Source: Bacillota bacterium
Lineage (GTDB): Bacteria; Bacillota; Bacilli; Paenibacillales; Paenibacillaceae
Length of the DNA stretch: 12,866 bases
Reading direction: 5' to 3'
Assembly (NCBI GenBank): GCA_023386495.1
Contig: JAEWJS010000125.1
Coordinates: 1 to 12,866, forward strand
In this document: positions 1-5,215 of the stretch, piece after piece
How the letters are laid out: the number at the start of each line of letters is the position of its first letter
Position numbering within the stretch: position 1 is the first letter of the stretch
Program-made: the position numbers and the translations under genes
Notes under the pieces: generated by a model
Database searches by the model: none
Told to the model about the DNA's origin: nothing
Seen by the model: only the letters and a program-made list of their open reading frames with translations

Positions 1-250
1 CGCGGCCTTCCGCTAACGCCTCGGCCGCCTTGCTCTCGAGATGCTCCGCCAGCCGCGCATACTCCTCATGCCGAAGCTTGGCGCTGCGTTCGACGGCTTG
101 GTGGCTGCGCAGCGCTTCTTGCGCATCCTCGAGTTCTTCCTCCATCTGCCTCGTGTAGTGATTCAGCATCATGACCGGATCTTCCAGCTTGTTGAGCGCC
201 TCGTGTGCAGCTGCTCGCGTTACGTCCAGAACTCTTTTTAGAATACTCAT
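1..250 (-). CDS. pspA: PspA/IM30 family protein, 5' part only (C-terminus off the left edge)
   Basis: The reverse strand from an ATG at 250 encodes 83 residues before the window ends. It begins MSILKRVLDVTRAAAHEALN and continues with the DPVMMLNHYTRQMEEEL segment, typical of the N-terminus of PspA/IM30/Vipp1 proteins. These are ESCRT-III-like coiled-coil proteins that coat the inner face of a damaged membrane. The visible part is highly charged and helical, as expected for the first amphipathic helix and the start of the long coiled coil. The start is fixed by AGAGGAG about 7 nt upstream. The gene lies downstream of a PspC-domain gene on the same strand with a 177-bp gap, so the two may be co-transcribed or separately promoted. 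LiaH-like paralogues belong to the same family and cannot be told apart from this fragment. Family assignment is firm; paralogue identity is not. Confidence 0.87.
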   Translation of the reverse strand, partial: MSILKRVLDVTRAAAHEALNKLEDPVMMLNHYTRQMEEELEDAQEALRSHQAVERSAKLRHEEYARLAEHLESKAAEALAEGR

Positions 251-327
251 AATGATCTCTCCTCTGCGGCTTGTCGCCAATTTTATTAAGAACCGCTTGT
301 CAGCACCGAGAAGGTTGGACGATGGTA

Positions 328-377
328 GCAATTGAGGAGCGGAGCGTAGGCAGACCTACGTGAGCACCGGAGATTGC
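328..377. repeat. 50-nt imperfect hairpin between pspC and pspA
   Basis: The core CGTAGG (345-350) and CCTACG (355-360) pair around a 4-nt CAGA loop. The outer edges GCAAT (328-332) and ATTGC (373-377) also pair, with an imperfectly paired purine-rich segment between them. There is no T-run on either side, so it is not a standard terminator. The shape suggests a REP-like dispersed intergenic palindrome or an mRNA-stabilising or attenuating hairpin in the pspC-pspA transcript. From this window alone only one copy is visible. Confidence 0.45.
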
Positions 378-427
378 GCCAGCGTTCAAGATTCGATGTC
401 GAATAAGCTTCTAGCATTGCTTCGTGA

Positions 428-646
428 TCACAAGCGGTCATAGCCGTACCCGCCGCCGAAACCGGGTTCCTTGGGAACTACCCAGCTGGACAGCAGGTAG
501 ACGAGCAAGATGCTGCCGAAGCTGAACAGCGCCGCGATGACGGTGATCAGTCTGACGATTGTAGCGTCGATGCCGAGCCACTGCGCGATGCCTCCGCATA
601 GGCCGGTCAGCTTGCTGTCGGTACGGGATAGATATAATTTTCTCAT
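428..646 (-). CDS. pspC: PspC-domain membrane protein
   Basis: A 72-residue protein beginning MRKLYLSRTDSKLTGLCGGI, the classic PspC-domain opening (basic stretch, then the LTGLCGGIAQWLGID segment). One long hydrophobic segment follows (about residues 31-57), then a short Gly/Tyr-rich tail (GFGGGYGYDRL). PspC proteins are small inner-membrane proteins of the phage-shock/envelope-stress response and can sense or signal membrane damage, often beside pspA. The frame is open for 87 more codons upstream, but that extension is low-complexity and not PspC-like. The chosen ATG has GGAGAGGAG about 9 nt ahead. The next minus-strand gene is the PspA-family gene. A TACAAT element on the minus strand at 727-732 could be a -10, but no good -35 is visible. 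I saw no TGAAAC-type SigW promoter. Confidence 0.9.
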   Translation of the reverse strand: MRKLYLSRTDSKLTGLCGGIAQWLGIDATIVRLITVIAALFSFGSILLVYLLSSWVVPKEPGFGGGYGYDRL

Positions 647-834
647 GTTGCCATGCTCCTCTCCGAATTGGGGGTCAGCCGCTTGTTCCTTGCTTGCCCT
701 GCGCCGCGGCTCCCTTTCATGTGTCCATTGTATCGCTTGGAAGACACGCCGAGTAACGGTCCCGCGGCGGTTTTTGATGCTGGACCTAGGTCGAGGGGAC
801 GCTCCACCCAGGGTCGTGCCCATGCAAGATGCGT

Positions 835-863
835 TTGACGGACAGCCCGATATTTTCCATACT
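835..863 (+). promoter_or_regulatory. Candidate SigA promoter for the two-gene ABC transporter
   Basis: TTGACG at 835-840 (5 of 6 to TTGACA), a 17-nt spacer, and CATACT at 858-863 (4 of 6 to TATAAT). It ends about 35 nt ahead of the ATPase start codon, the right distance for its transcript. Prediction only. Confidence 0.5.
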
Positions 864-898
864 GGATGATAGATTGGAAGATCGTGGGGGAGGCGCAC

Positions 899-1831
899 AT
901 GGAACAAGCATTGGGAGCGGAGCTGATGAGCTTGCGCGGAGCAGGCCGAAGCTATCGCGGCAGGTCGGTGCTGACGGGCATCGATGTTACGCTGCGCCGG
1001 GGAGAGGCGGCAGCGGTATGGGGGGCGAACGGATCGGGGAAAAGCACGCTGCTCTACATGCTCGCCGGCTTAAGCGCACTGTCGGAGGGGACGCGTACGG
1101 CAGGCGGAGCGCTGACGTGCGGGCCGGTCATCGGCTTCGCGCCGGACCGGCTGCCGAAGCTGCGGTTCGAATGCGCGGACTACGTCCGGCGGCTCGGCGA
1201 GCTGCGGGGCATGTCTCGCCGGACGGCCGAGTCGCGCGTTCAGGAGCTTCTCGAACGATTCGGCATGGCGGAGCATGCGCGCGTGCAGCTGCGGCATTGC
1301 TCCAAAGGGATGCTGCAGAAGGTGAATATCGTGCAGGCGCTGCTGCATGAGCCGGAGCTGCTGCTGCTCGACGAGCCGTTATCCGGCTTGGACGCGAAGA
1401 CGCAAGGCGAGCTGATCGCCTTGCTGGTTCGGCTAAAGGCTGAAGGTATCGCCCTTGTCTTCGCTACGCATGAGCCGGAGCTGGTTGCGCAGGTTGCGGA
1501 TCGCGTGCTCGTGCTGCAAGGGGGAGGGCTGCGGGCGGATATGCGGACCGACGGGTTCGGCGAGCCCGCGCGGGCCATAGACTGCCGTTGGGCGGCGGAC
1601 AAGCCGGCGGACTTGACGGAAGCGGGCGGTGCCGGACTGCTGAGCGTCCAGCATACAATGGGCGGTACGCTGCGCTATACGGTTGCCGAACCGGAGGCGG
1701 ACCGGTGGATCGCCGCAATGCTTCGGGCAGGCGGGTCAATTCAACGAGTCGAGAAGGTCGGGGGAGCGGAGAAGCTGCTCGAGGATCTCGCCAGCGGCAA
1801 GCTCGCCGGCAGGATGGAGGTACGTCCATGA
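899..1831 (+). CDS. ABC transporter ATP-binding protein
   Basis: A 310-residue nucleotide-binding subunit. Walker A GANGSGKST is at residues 42-50, the signature loop is CSKGM (134-138, diverged from LSGGQ), Walker B with catalytic Glu is LLLLDEPLSGLD (D158, E159), and the switch His is in ATHEPE (H191). The last ~90 residues are a C-terminal extension of the kind seen on ATPases paired with ABC-2-type permeases. ATG 899 was chosen over an in-frame ATG at 866 because GGGGGAGG sits just before 899. The downstream membrane gene overlaps by ATGA, so the two subunits should be translationally coupled. The substrate cannot be read from the sequence; drug, peptide, lipid or polysaccharide export are all possible. 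Confidence 0.93.
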   Translation: MEQALGAELMSLRGAGRSYRGRSVLTGIDVTLRRGEAAAVWGANGSGKSTLLYMLAGLSALSEGTRTAGGALTCGPVIGFAPDRLPKLRFECADYVRRLGELRGMSRRTAESRVQELLERFGMAEHARVQLRHCSKGMLQKVNIVQALLHEPELLLLDEPLSGLDAKTQGELIALLVRLKAEGIALVFATHEPELVAQVADRVLVLQGGGLRADMRTDGFGEPARAIDCRWAADKPADLTEAGGAGLLSVQHTMGGTLRYTVAEPEADRWIAAMLRAGGSIQRVEKVGGAEKLLEDLASGKLAGRMEVRP

Positions 1832-2541
1832 TCGCGATCATGCAGTTGTCGGCTGCCTATTACTGGCGTACGCATCGGTGGGCCGCGCCAGTAATCGTCT
1901 ATGTCGGCTCGATCCTCTTCATCTATAGCGTCGTGCCGAATCCGGTGATGGAGAGCTATGCGGCAACCTCGGCCCTGTTGTTCGCGTTGTCGGTCTGGAC
2001 CGGATTCAGCTACATCGATGCGGAGCATCCGACGCACCAAGCGCTGGCCGCCCTTCACGGCGGCGGGATTCGGCGGTACTACATCGGCAGGCTGCTGACA
2101 GGGCTGAGCATCGTGTCGATCTTGCCCAGTCTGTTCGCCGTCCTGTACCCGCTTGCCGGCGGCAAGTTCGAACGTGCCGCGACAGGGCTGGAGATTCTCG
2201 CAGCGCTACTCTGGCATGCGGCGCTGGCTGCGCTGGGACTGGCCGTCGCGGTCTGGTTCACGAACAGGCTGATCGCCAAGCACAGCCACGCGCTGCTCGG
2301 GCTGTTCCTCGCGCTCTCCGCGTCGCTCGCATCGCAGAGCATCGCGCAGGAGCTTCCGCGTGGTGCCGCCGCGCTGATCTGGCTGCTGCCGCCGGTCCGG
2401 CAGACGATGCAGTTCCTGACGGAACGGGATACGGGGCAGGGGGCGCCGGCCGAATGGCTGTTCGGCATCGCCTGGTCGGCAGTATACGCAGCCTTGATGC
2501 TAACGGCCTATGTATTGGTGCTGGAGCGCAAGCGATTCTGA
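1828..2541 (+). CDS. ABC-2-like transporter membrane subunit
   Basis: A 237-residue hydrophobic protein with about six predicted membrane segments (roughly residues 19-35, 45-63, 93-110, 120-143, 152-172 and 210-234). A short N-terminal amphipathic stretch (MIAIMQLSAAYYWRTHRWA) is typical of permeases that follow an ABC ATPase. Its start overlaps the stop of the ATPase gene (ATGA, 1828-1831), and GGAGG (1816-1820) lies 7 nt upstream. The pairing is the main evidence that it forms the pore of the same exporter. I recognise no family beyond the general ABC-2 architecture, and the substrate is unknown. The frame is also open upstream to 1588, but that part is antisense-like shadow of the ATPase gene. 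Confidence 0.82.
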   Translation: MIAIMQLSAAYYWRTHRWAAPVIVYVGSILFIYSVVPNPVMESYAATSALLFALSVWTGFSYIDAEHPTHQALAALHGGGIRRYYIGRLLTGLSIVSILPSLFAVLYPLAGGKFERAATGLEILAALLWHAALAALGLAVAVWFTNRLIAKHSHALLGLFLALSASLASQSIAQELPRGAAALIWLLPPVRQTMQFLTERDTGQGAPAEWLFGIAWSAVYAALMLTAYVLVLERKRF

Positions 2542-2585
2542 GCCCCTGCTTCGAGCATGCGGCAGCAGACGATCTCGCGCGACAT

Positions 2586-2619
2586 AAGAAAACGGTCATT
2601 CCGCTTACTGAATGACCGT
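2586..2619 (-). terminator. Rho-independent terminator of the diguanylate cyclase gene
   Basis: On the minus strand, ACGGTCATTC (2619-2610) pairs perfectly with GAATGACCGT (2601-2592) around an 8-nt loop, followed by TTTTCTTA. The TAA stop codon of the diguanylate cyclase gene lies in the loop (2605-2607), so the 5' arm is coding sequence. On the plus strand the hairpin sits 50 nt after the permease gene but lacks a clear T-run. Confidence 0.85.
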
Positions 2620-3696
2620 CTGATTCTTGCCGCTGCGCTTCGCGATGTAGAGTGCGGAGTCCGCCTGCCGGAAGGCGGACTCTTTGGTCTCGCCGGCGAT
2701 ATAATCATGAAGCCCGATGCTTACGGTTACCGAGGTATCGTCCATCTGTTCAATCGTTGCGGCCGCGATCGATTCACGGATGTGCTCCACCTTGGCGCGT
2801 GCGTCTTCGATGGTGCCGCCGGTCAGGATGACGACGAATTCTTCGCCGCCGTAGCGTGCCGCAAAATCATCCGAGCCTAAGAAAGAATAAATCCGTTCGG
2901 CAACGACTTTCAGGGCGATGTCCCCGACCGCGTGGCCGTAGGTATCGTTGACCGTCTTGAAGTTGTCGATGTCCAGCACGGCGAGCTGCAAGCCGTAAGG
3001 GTTGTTGCGATGATGCTCGACGAGCTTCTCCATATATTCATGAAAGGTTTTGTGATTGTACAGATCCGTCAGCGGGTCAACCTTCGTCAGCCTGTCCATC
3101 AGCACGTTCCGGATCAGAAGCTCCTGCTCGGACTTCGTGGTCCTCTCGAGCGTGCGCGTCAGCTCGCGGCCGCGCTCGATAATGCCGTAGCCGGTCAGGC
3201 AGCTGCCGATGAGCGCGGAGTAGACGATGGCAACGCGCGTGGCGCCCATATAGTCCAGTTCCATGAAGAAGGCGACATCGACGGTAACGGCAGCCATGGA
3301 GATGAGAGAGGCCGTGAAGAGATGCGTTTTTTTCAGGGTTAAGGATGAGATGAGGATCGGGAAGAACATGATGACGGGACCGACTTGGATGTCTTTGGGC
3401 ATCGAGAAGACGACTGTGGCCGCAATGGCGATCGCTCCCGCTACCAGAATGTGCTCGGTATAGGCCTTGAACCGCCGAATGACCATCTCGGAAGCGGCGA
3501 TAACGGCAAGGATAATGAGATCCTGCATCCAGACGTACTGCGTGAAGAAAACCTTGCGCGTGAAAGTGTCGTTGAAGGGATTCGTGAGGAAAATCGTCAC
3601 TTGAGCAAGGAGGGCTACCGTGAAGAATATCCAGAATTGGGTAATAATAATGCGGATCCAACGCTCATTGAGCATCAGATACCTTGGCGAGTCCAA
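2605..3696 (-). CDS. Membrane-anchored diguanylate cyclase (GGDEF domain)
   Basis: A 363-residue protein. The N-terminal ~175 residues form five or six membrane segments (starting near WIRIIITQFWIFFTVALL). A short coiled linker (about 176-205) leads to a GGDEF domain: DPLTDLYNHKTF (207-218), LDIDNFKTVNDTYGH (metal-binding D242 and neighbours) and GGEEF (283-287). Such enzymes make cyclic di-GMP from two GTP, controlling motility, biofilm or sporulation timing. The active-site motif is intact. The usual RxxD product-inhibition site nine residues before GGEEF reads GSDD (274-277), so the Arg is missing. The start used is TTG (3694-3696) behind GGAGGGGGG; an ATG at 3673-3675 is an alternative, with only AAGG ahead of it. 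It is divergent from the EamA gene and ends in its own terminator. Confidence 0.93.
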   Translation of the reverse strand: MDSPRYLMLNERWIRIIITQFWIFFTVALLAQVTIFLTNPFNDTFTRKVFFTQYVWMQDLIILAVIAASEMVIRRFKAYTEHILVAGAIAIAATVVFSMPKDIQVGPVIMFFPILISSLTLKKTHLFTASLISMAAVTVDVAFFMELDYMGATRVAIVYSALIGSCLTGYGIIERGRELTRTLERTTKSEQELLIRNVLMDRLTKVDPLTDLYNHKTFHEYMEKLVEHHRNNPYGLQLAVLDIDNFKTVNDTYGHAVGDIALKVVAERIYSFLGSDDFAARYGGEEFVVILTGGTIEDARAKVEHIRESIAAATIEQMDDTSVTVSIGLHDYIAGETKESAFRQADSALYIAKRSGKNQTVIQ

Positions 3697-3777
3697 TGGA
3701 GAAGCCCCCCTCCGGGATGAATGAATTGCGTATGCCCAAGCCCATTCCTAGCACTAGGCGCAATGTACCATAACGTA

Positions 3778-3794
3778 TTCGACATTAGGCGACA
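3778..3794 (-). promoter_or_regulatory. Candidate tandem Spo0A (0A) boxes upstream of the diguanylate cyclase
   Basis: On the minus strand, TGTCGAA (3784-3778) matches the Spo0A 0A box exactly. It is preceded by TGTCGCC (3794-3788), which matches 5 of 7. The two start 10 bp apart, the spacing used by a Spo0A dimer on tandem boxes. They lie about 80-100 bp upstream of the start codon and just downstream of the candidate minus-strand promoter, a position that would favour repression. Weak because the second box is imperfect. Confidence 0.33.
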
Positions 3795-3819
3795 AAATCC
3801 TTTTTAGTCAATCCCCTCC

Positions 3820-3848
3820 ATTGTAACATGGTTGACGCTTGTTGTCTT
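3820..3848 (-). promoter_or_regulatory. Candidate minus-strand promoter for the diguanylate cyclase
   Basis: On the minus strand, AAGACA (3848-3843, 4 of 6) and TACAAT (3825-3820, 5 of 6) are separated by 17 nt. It overlaps the plus-strand EamA promoter, so the two divergent genes may compete for RNA polymerase. A TTGACT further downstream (minus, near 3811-3806) lacks a good -10 partner. Confidence 0.38.
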
Positions 3849-3860
3849 ATGAATTACATT
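3832..3860 (+). promoter_or_regulatory. Candidate SigA promoter of the EamA transporter gene
   Basis: TTGACG (3832-3837, 5 of 6), an exact 17-nt spacer and TACATT (3855-3860, 4 of 6). Transcription would begin about 50 nt ahead of the ATG at 3915. Confidence 0.55.
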
Positions 3861-3914
3861 GAGAACGTTACGCAGCGAATCATGACAGAATTGACAACAA
3901 GCGGAGGACTTCAG

Positions 3915-4820
3915 ATGGGTAAGCAAGGCTTGGCGTATCTAGGATTAATCGCGGCAGCGATCGCATGGGGAGCGAATTTCGGGTTCTCGCGGCTGGGCAT
4001 GGAATCGTTCGATCCGGTGCTGTTCACGCTGCTGCGTTTTGGGCTGTCCGTGCCGATATTTTTCCTGCTGCTGTGGTGGAAGGAAGGGAGCGTAGGCGTT
4101 CCGCTGCGCGCTGCCCTGCAGTTGATGGCAATCGGAGCGGTCGGCATTACGACGCTCGAAATCGCGGTTATGTATTCGATTAAATACACGACGCTCGCGA
4201 ATGCTTCGCTGCTCAATGTCGCGCCATGGCCGATCTTCACCGCCATCTTCGCGCCGCTCTTCATGAAAGAGGCGTTCACGGCAAGGCTTGCGGCTGGGGG
4301 AGCGGCGGCGGCCGTCGGCGTCTGCCTGGTCATTCTAGGCGGCGGGGGCGGCTTCGATCTGTCCTCGCAGAACATGCTGGGCAATCTGCTGGCGCTCTCC
4401 GCTAGCATCATCGGGGCGCTCTACAATCTGGCATGCATGCCGCTCATGCGCAAGTATTCGGCGCTTCGGGTGAGCACATGGACGATTATGTTCGGGAGCC
4501 TCTTCATGATCCCGTTGACGCTGCATTCGTGGAGTAAGGTGGAGTGGGCTGCGCTGGGCGGGAGCGAGTACGCCGTGATCGGCTACAATGTCGCGATCGC
4601 TACGGTGGCTGCGTTCGTCATCTGGAATGCGTCGATGTTCAAGGTCGGCGCGACGCGCGCGAATTTTTTCCGGTATACGGTGCCCTTCGCTGCCGTAGTG
4701 GCGGGTTGGATCATGTTCGCCGAGAGCATCTCGGTCTGGCAGCTTGGCGGGGCGGCTTGCATGGCAGGCGGCTTGATCTGGATCAGCACCGAGAAGCGCG
4801 GCACGACAAGCGCCGCCTAG
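3915..4820 (+). CDS. DMT superfamily (EamA) transporter
   Basis: A 301-residue, almost entirely hydrophobic protein with about ten membrane segments arranged as two EamA repeats. The first repeat begins GLAYLGLIAAAIAWGANFGF and the second near NLLALSASIIGALYNLACMP. EamA proteins are secondary transporters of the drug/metabolite superfamily; members export amino acids, sugars, nucleosides or drugs, and the substrate cannot be assigned here. The usual length is 280-310 residues, so it is complete. ATG 3915 is chosen because GGAGG (3903-3907) is 7 nt upstream; the frame is open 29 codons further, but that region contains the promoter. It is a stand-alone gene, divergent from the diguanylate cyclase and convergent with the small Cys-rich gene. 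Confidence 0.93.
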   Translation: MGKQGLAYLGLIAAAIAWGANFGFSRLGMESFDPVLFTLLRFGLSVPIFFLLLWWKEGSVGVPLRAALQLMAIGAVGITTLEIAVMYSIKYTTLANASLLNVAPWPIFTAIFAPLFMKEAFTARLAAGGAAAAVGVCLVILGGGGGFDLSSQNMLGNLLALSASIIGALYNLACMPLMRKYSALRVSTWTIMFGSLFMIPLTLHSWSKVEWAALGGSEYAVIGYNVAIATVAAFVIWNASMFKVGATRANFFRYTVPFAAVVAGWIMFAESISVWQLGGAACMAGGLIWISTEKRGTTSAA

Positions 4821-4845
4821 TCCCGGTCGGGATAGACGGCGCTTG
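4807..4845. terminator. Long hairpin spanning the EamA stop codon (terminator-like, no T-run)
   Basis: CAAGCGCCG (4807-4815) pairs with CGGCGCTTG (4837-4845). An inner CTA/TAG and TCCC/GGGA stem closes on a GGTC loop, with one mismatch and one bulged G. It lies between convergent genes, so it could end or protect transcripts from either side. No U-tract follows on either strand, so intrinsic termination is uncertain. Confidence 0.4.
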
Positions 4846-4872
4846 CCGATGGCCGAATGCAAGGCAATCCGT

Positions 4873-5073
4873 TCAGTCGTACTGCAGTTGAAGGAACCAA
4901 GCGGTGAGCGCCAGGGGTCCGTGCCGTTCTTCGGCATGGGCCTCTTGCTTATCCTCCCAGCATTGCAGGCACTTCGCCTCGGTATCGCAATCGGCCGCGT
5001 CCCTGCAATCATAGCAATGCCGGAGATAATTCTGGGTAATGGTATCGGTAGCAAGCGCGATAGGCGTCGTCAT
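4873..5073 (-). CDS. Small cysteine-rich protein, function unknown
   Basis: A 66-residue soluble protein starting MTTPIALATDTITQNYLRHC. ATG 5073 has a near-ideal GGAGGG 6 nt upstream, which is the best evidence that it is translated; the longer open frame upstream lacks such a site. It contains five cysteines spaced C20-x2-C23-x5-C29-x5-C35-x2-C38, with H19 adjacent. This near-symmetrical CxxC...C...CxxC pattern could bind zinc or a small metal cluster. The tail is charged and then hydrophobic (LALTAWFLQLQYD). I do not recognise a named family and assign no function. It is divergent from the dihydroorotate-dehydrogenase-like gene and convergent with the EamA gene. Confidence 0.75.
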   Translation of the reverse strand: MTTPIALATDTITQNYLRHCYDCRDAADCDTEAKCLQCWEDKQEAHAEERHGPLALTAWFLQLQYD

Positions 5074-5135
5074 TGTAATCCCTCCAGTGGTATGCGGCCC
5101 TTCTGCAGCGGCTGCTCTGTGATGGCTTAAGCATA

Positions 5136-5151
5136 GCATTTCCCCTAATGC
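5136..5151. promoter_or_regulatory. Small inverted repeat between two divergent starts (possible operator)
   Basis: GCATT (5136-5140) and AATGC (5147-5151) flank TCCCCT. It lies at the -35 position of the plus-strand extended -10 promoter and next to TGCTATGCT on the minus strand (5138-5130), an extended -10-like element for the small Cys-rich gene. A protein binding here could affect both genes. Short arms make chance occurrence possible. Confidence 0.25.
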
Positions 5152-5158
5152 GGCACGG

Positions 5159-5167
5159 TGATATAAT
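5159..5167 (+). promoter_or_regulatory. Extended -10 promoter of the DHODH-like/exporter operon
   Basis: TG, one nt, then a perfect TATAAT (5162-5167). The -35 region is poor (TTTCCC at 5139-5144), which is usual when the extended -10 is present. Transcription would begin about 40 nt before the ATG at 5216. Confidence 0.58.
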
Positions 5168-5215
5168 GCACACATATGGAGCTGGCGAATCTGGAAAATG
5201 AAAGGAGACTGCGGC

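Noticed and set aside
397..403. Single perfect Spo0A-box word (TGTCGAA) between pspC and pspA
   Set aside because: One 7-mer is expected by chance at about this frequency in 13 kb on two strands; it is single and part of a local palindrome rather than a tandem pair.
510..869. 119-codon plus-strand frame over pspC and its upstream region
   Set aside because: Antisense to the well-supported PspC-domain gene, no ribosome binding site and no recognisable domain.
3697..3830. Possible cyclic di-GMP riboswitch ahead of the diguanylate cyclase
   Set aside because: The leader contains only a small CCTAG/CTAGG palindrome (3747-3758); the conserved GEMM riboswitch core was not found.
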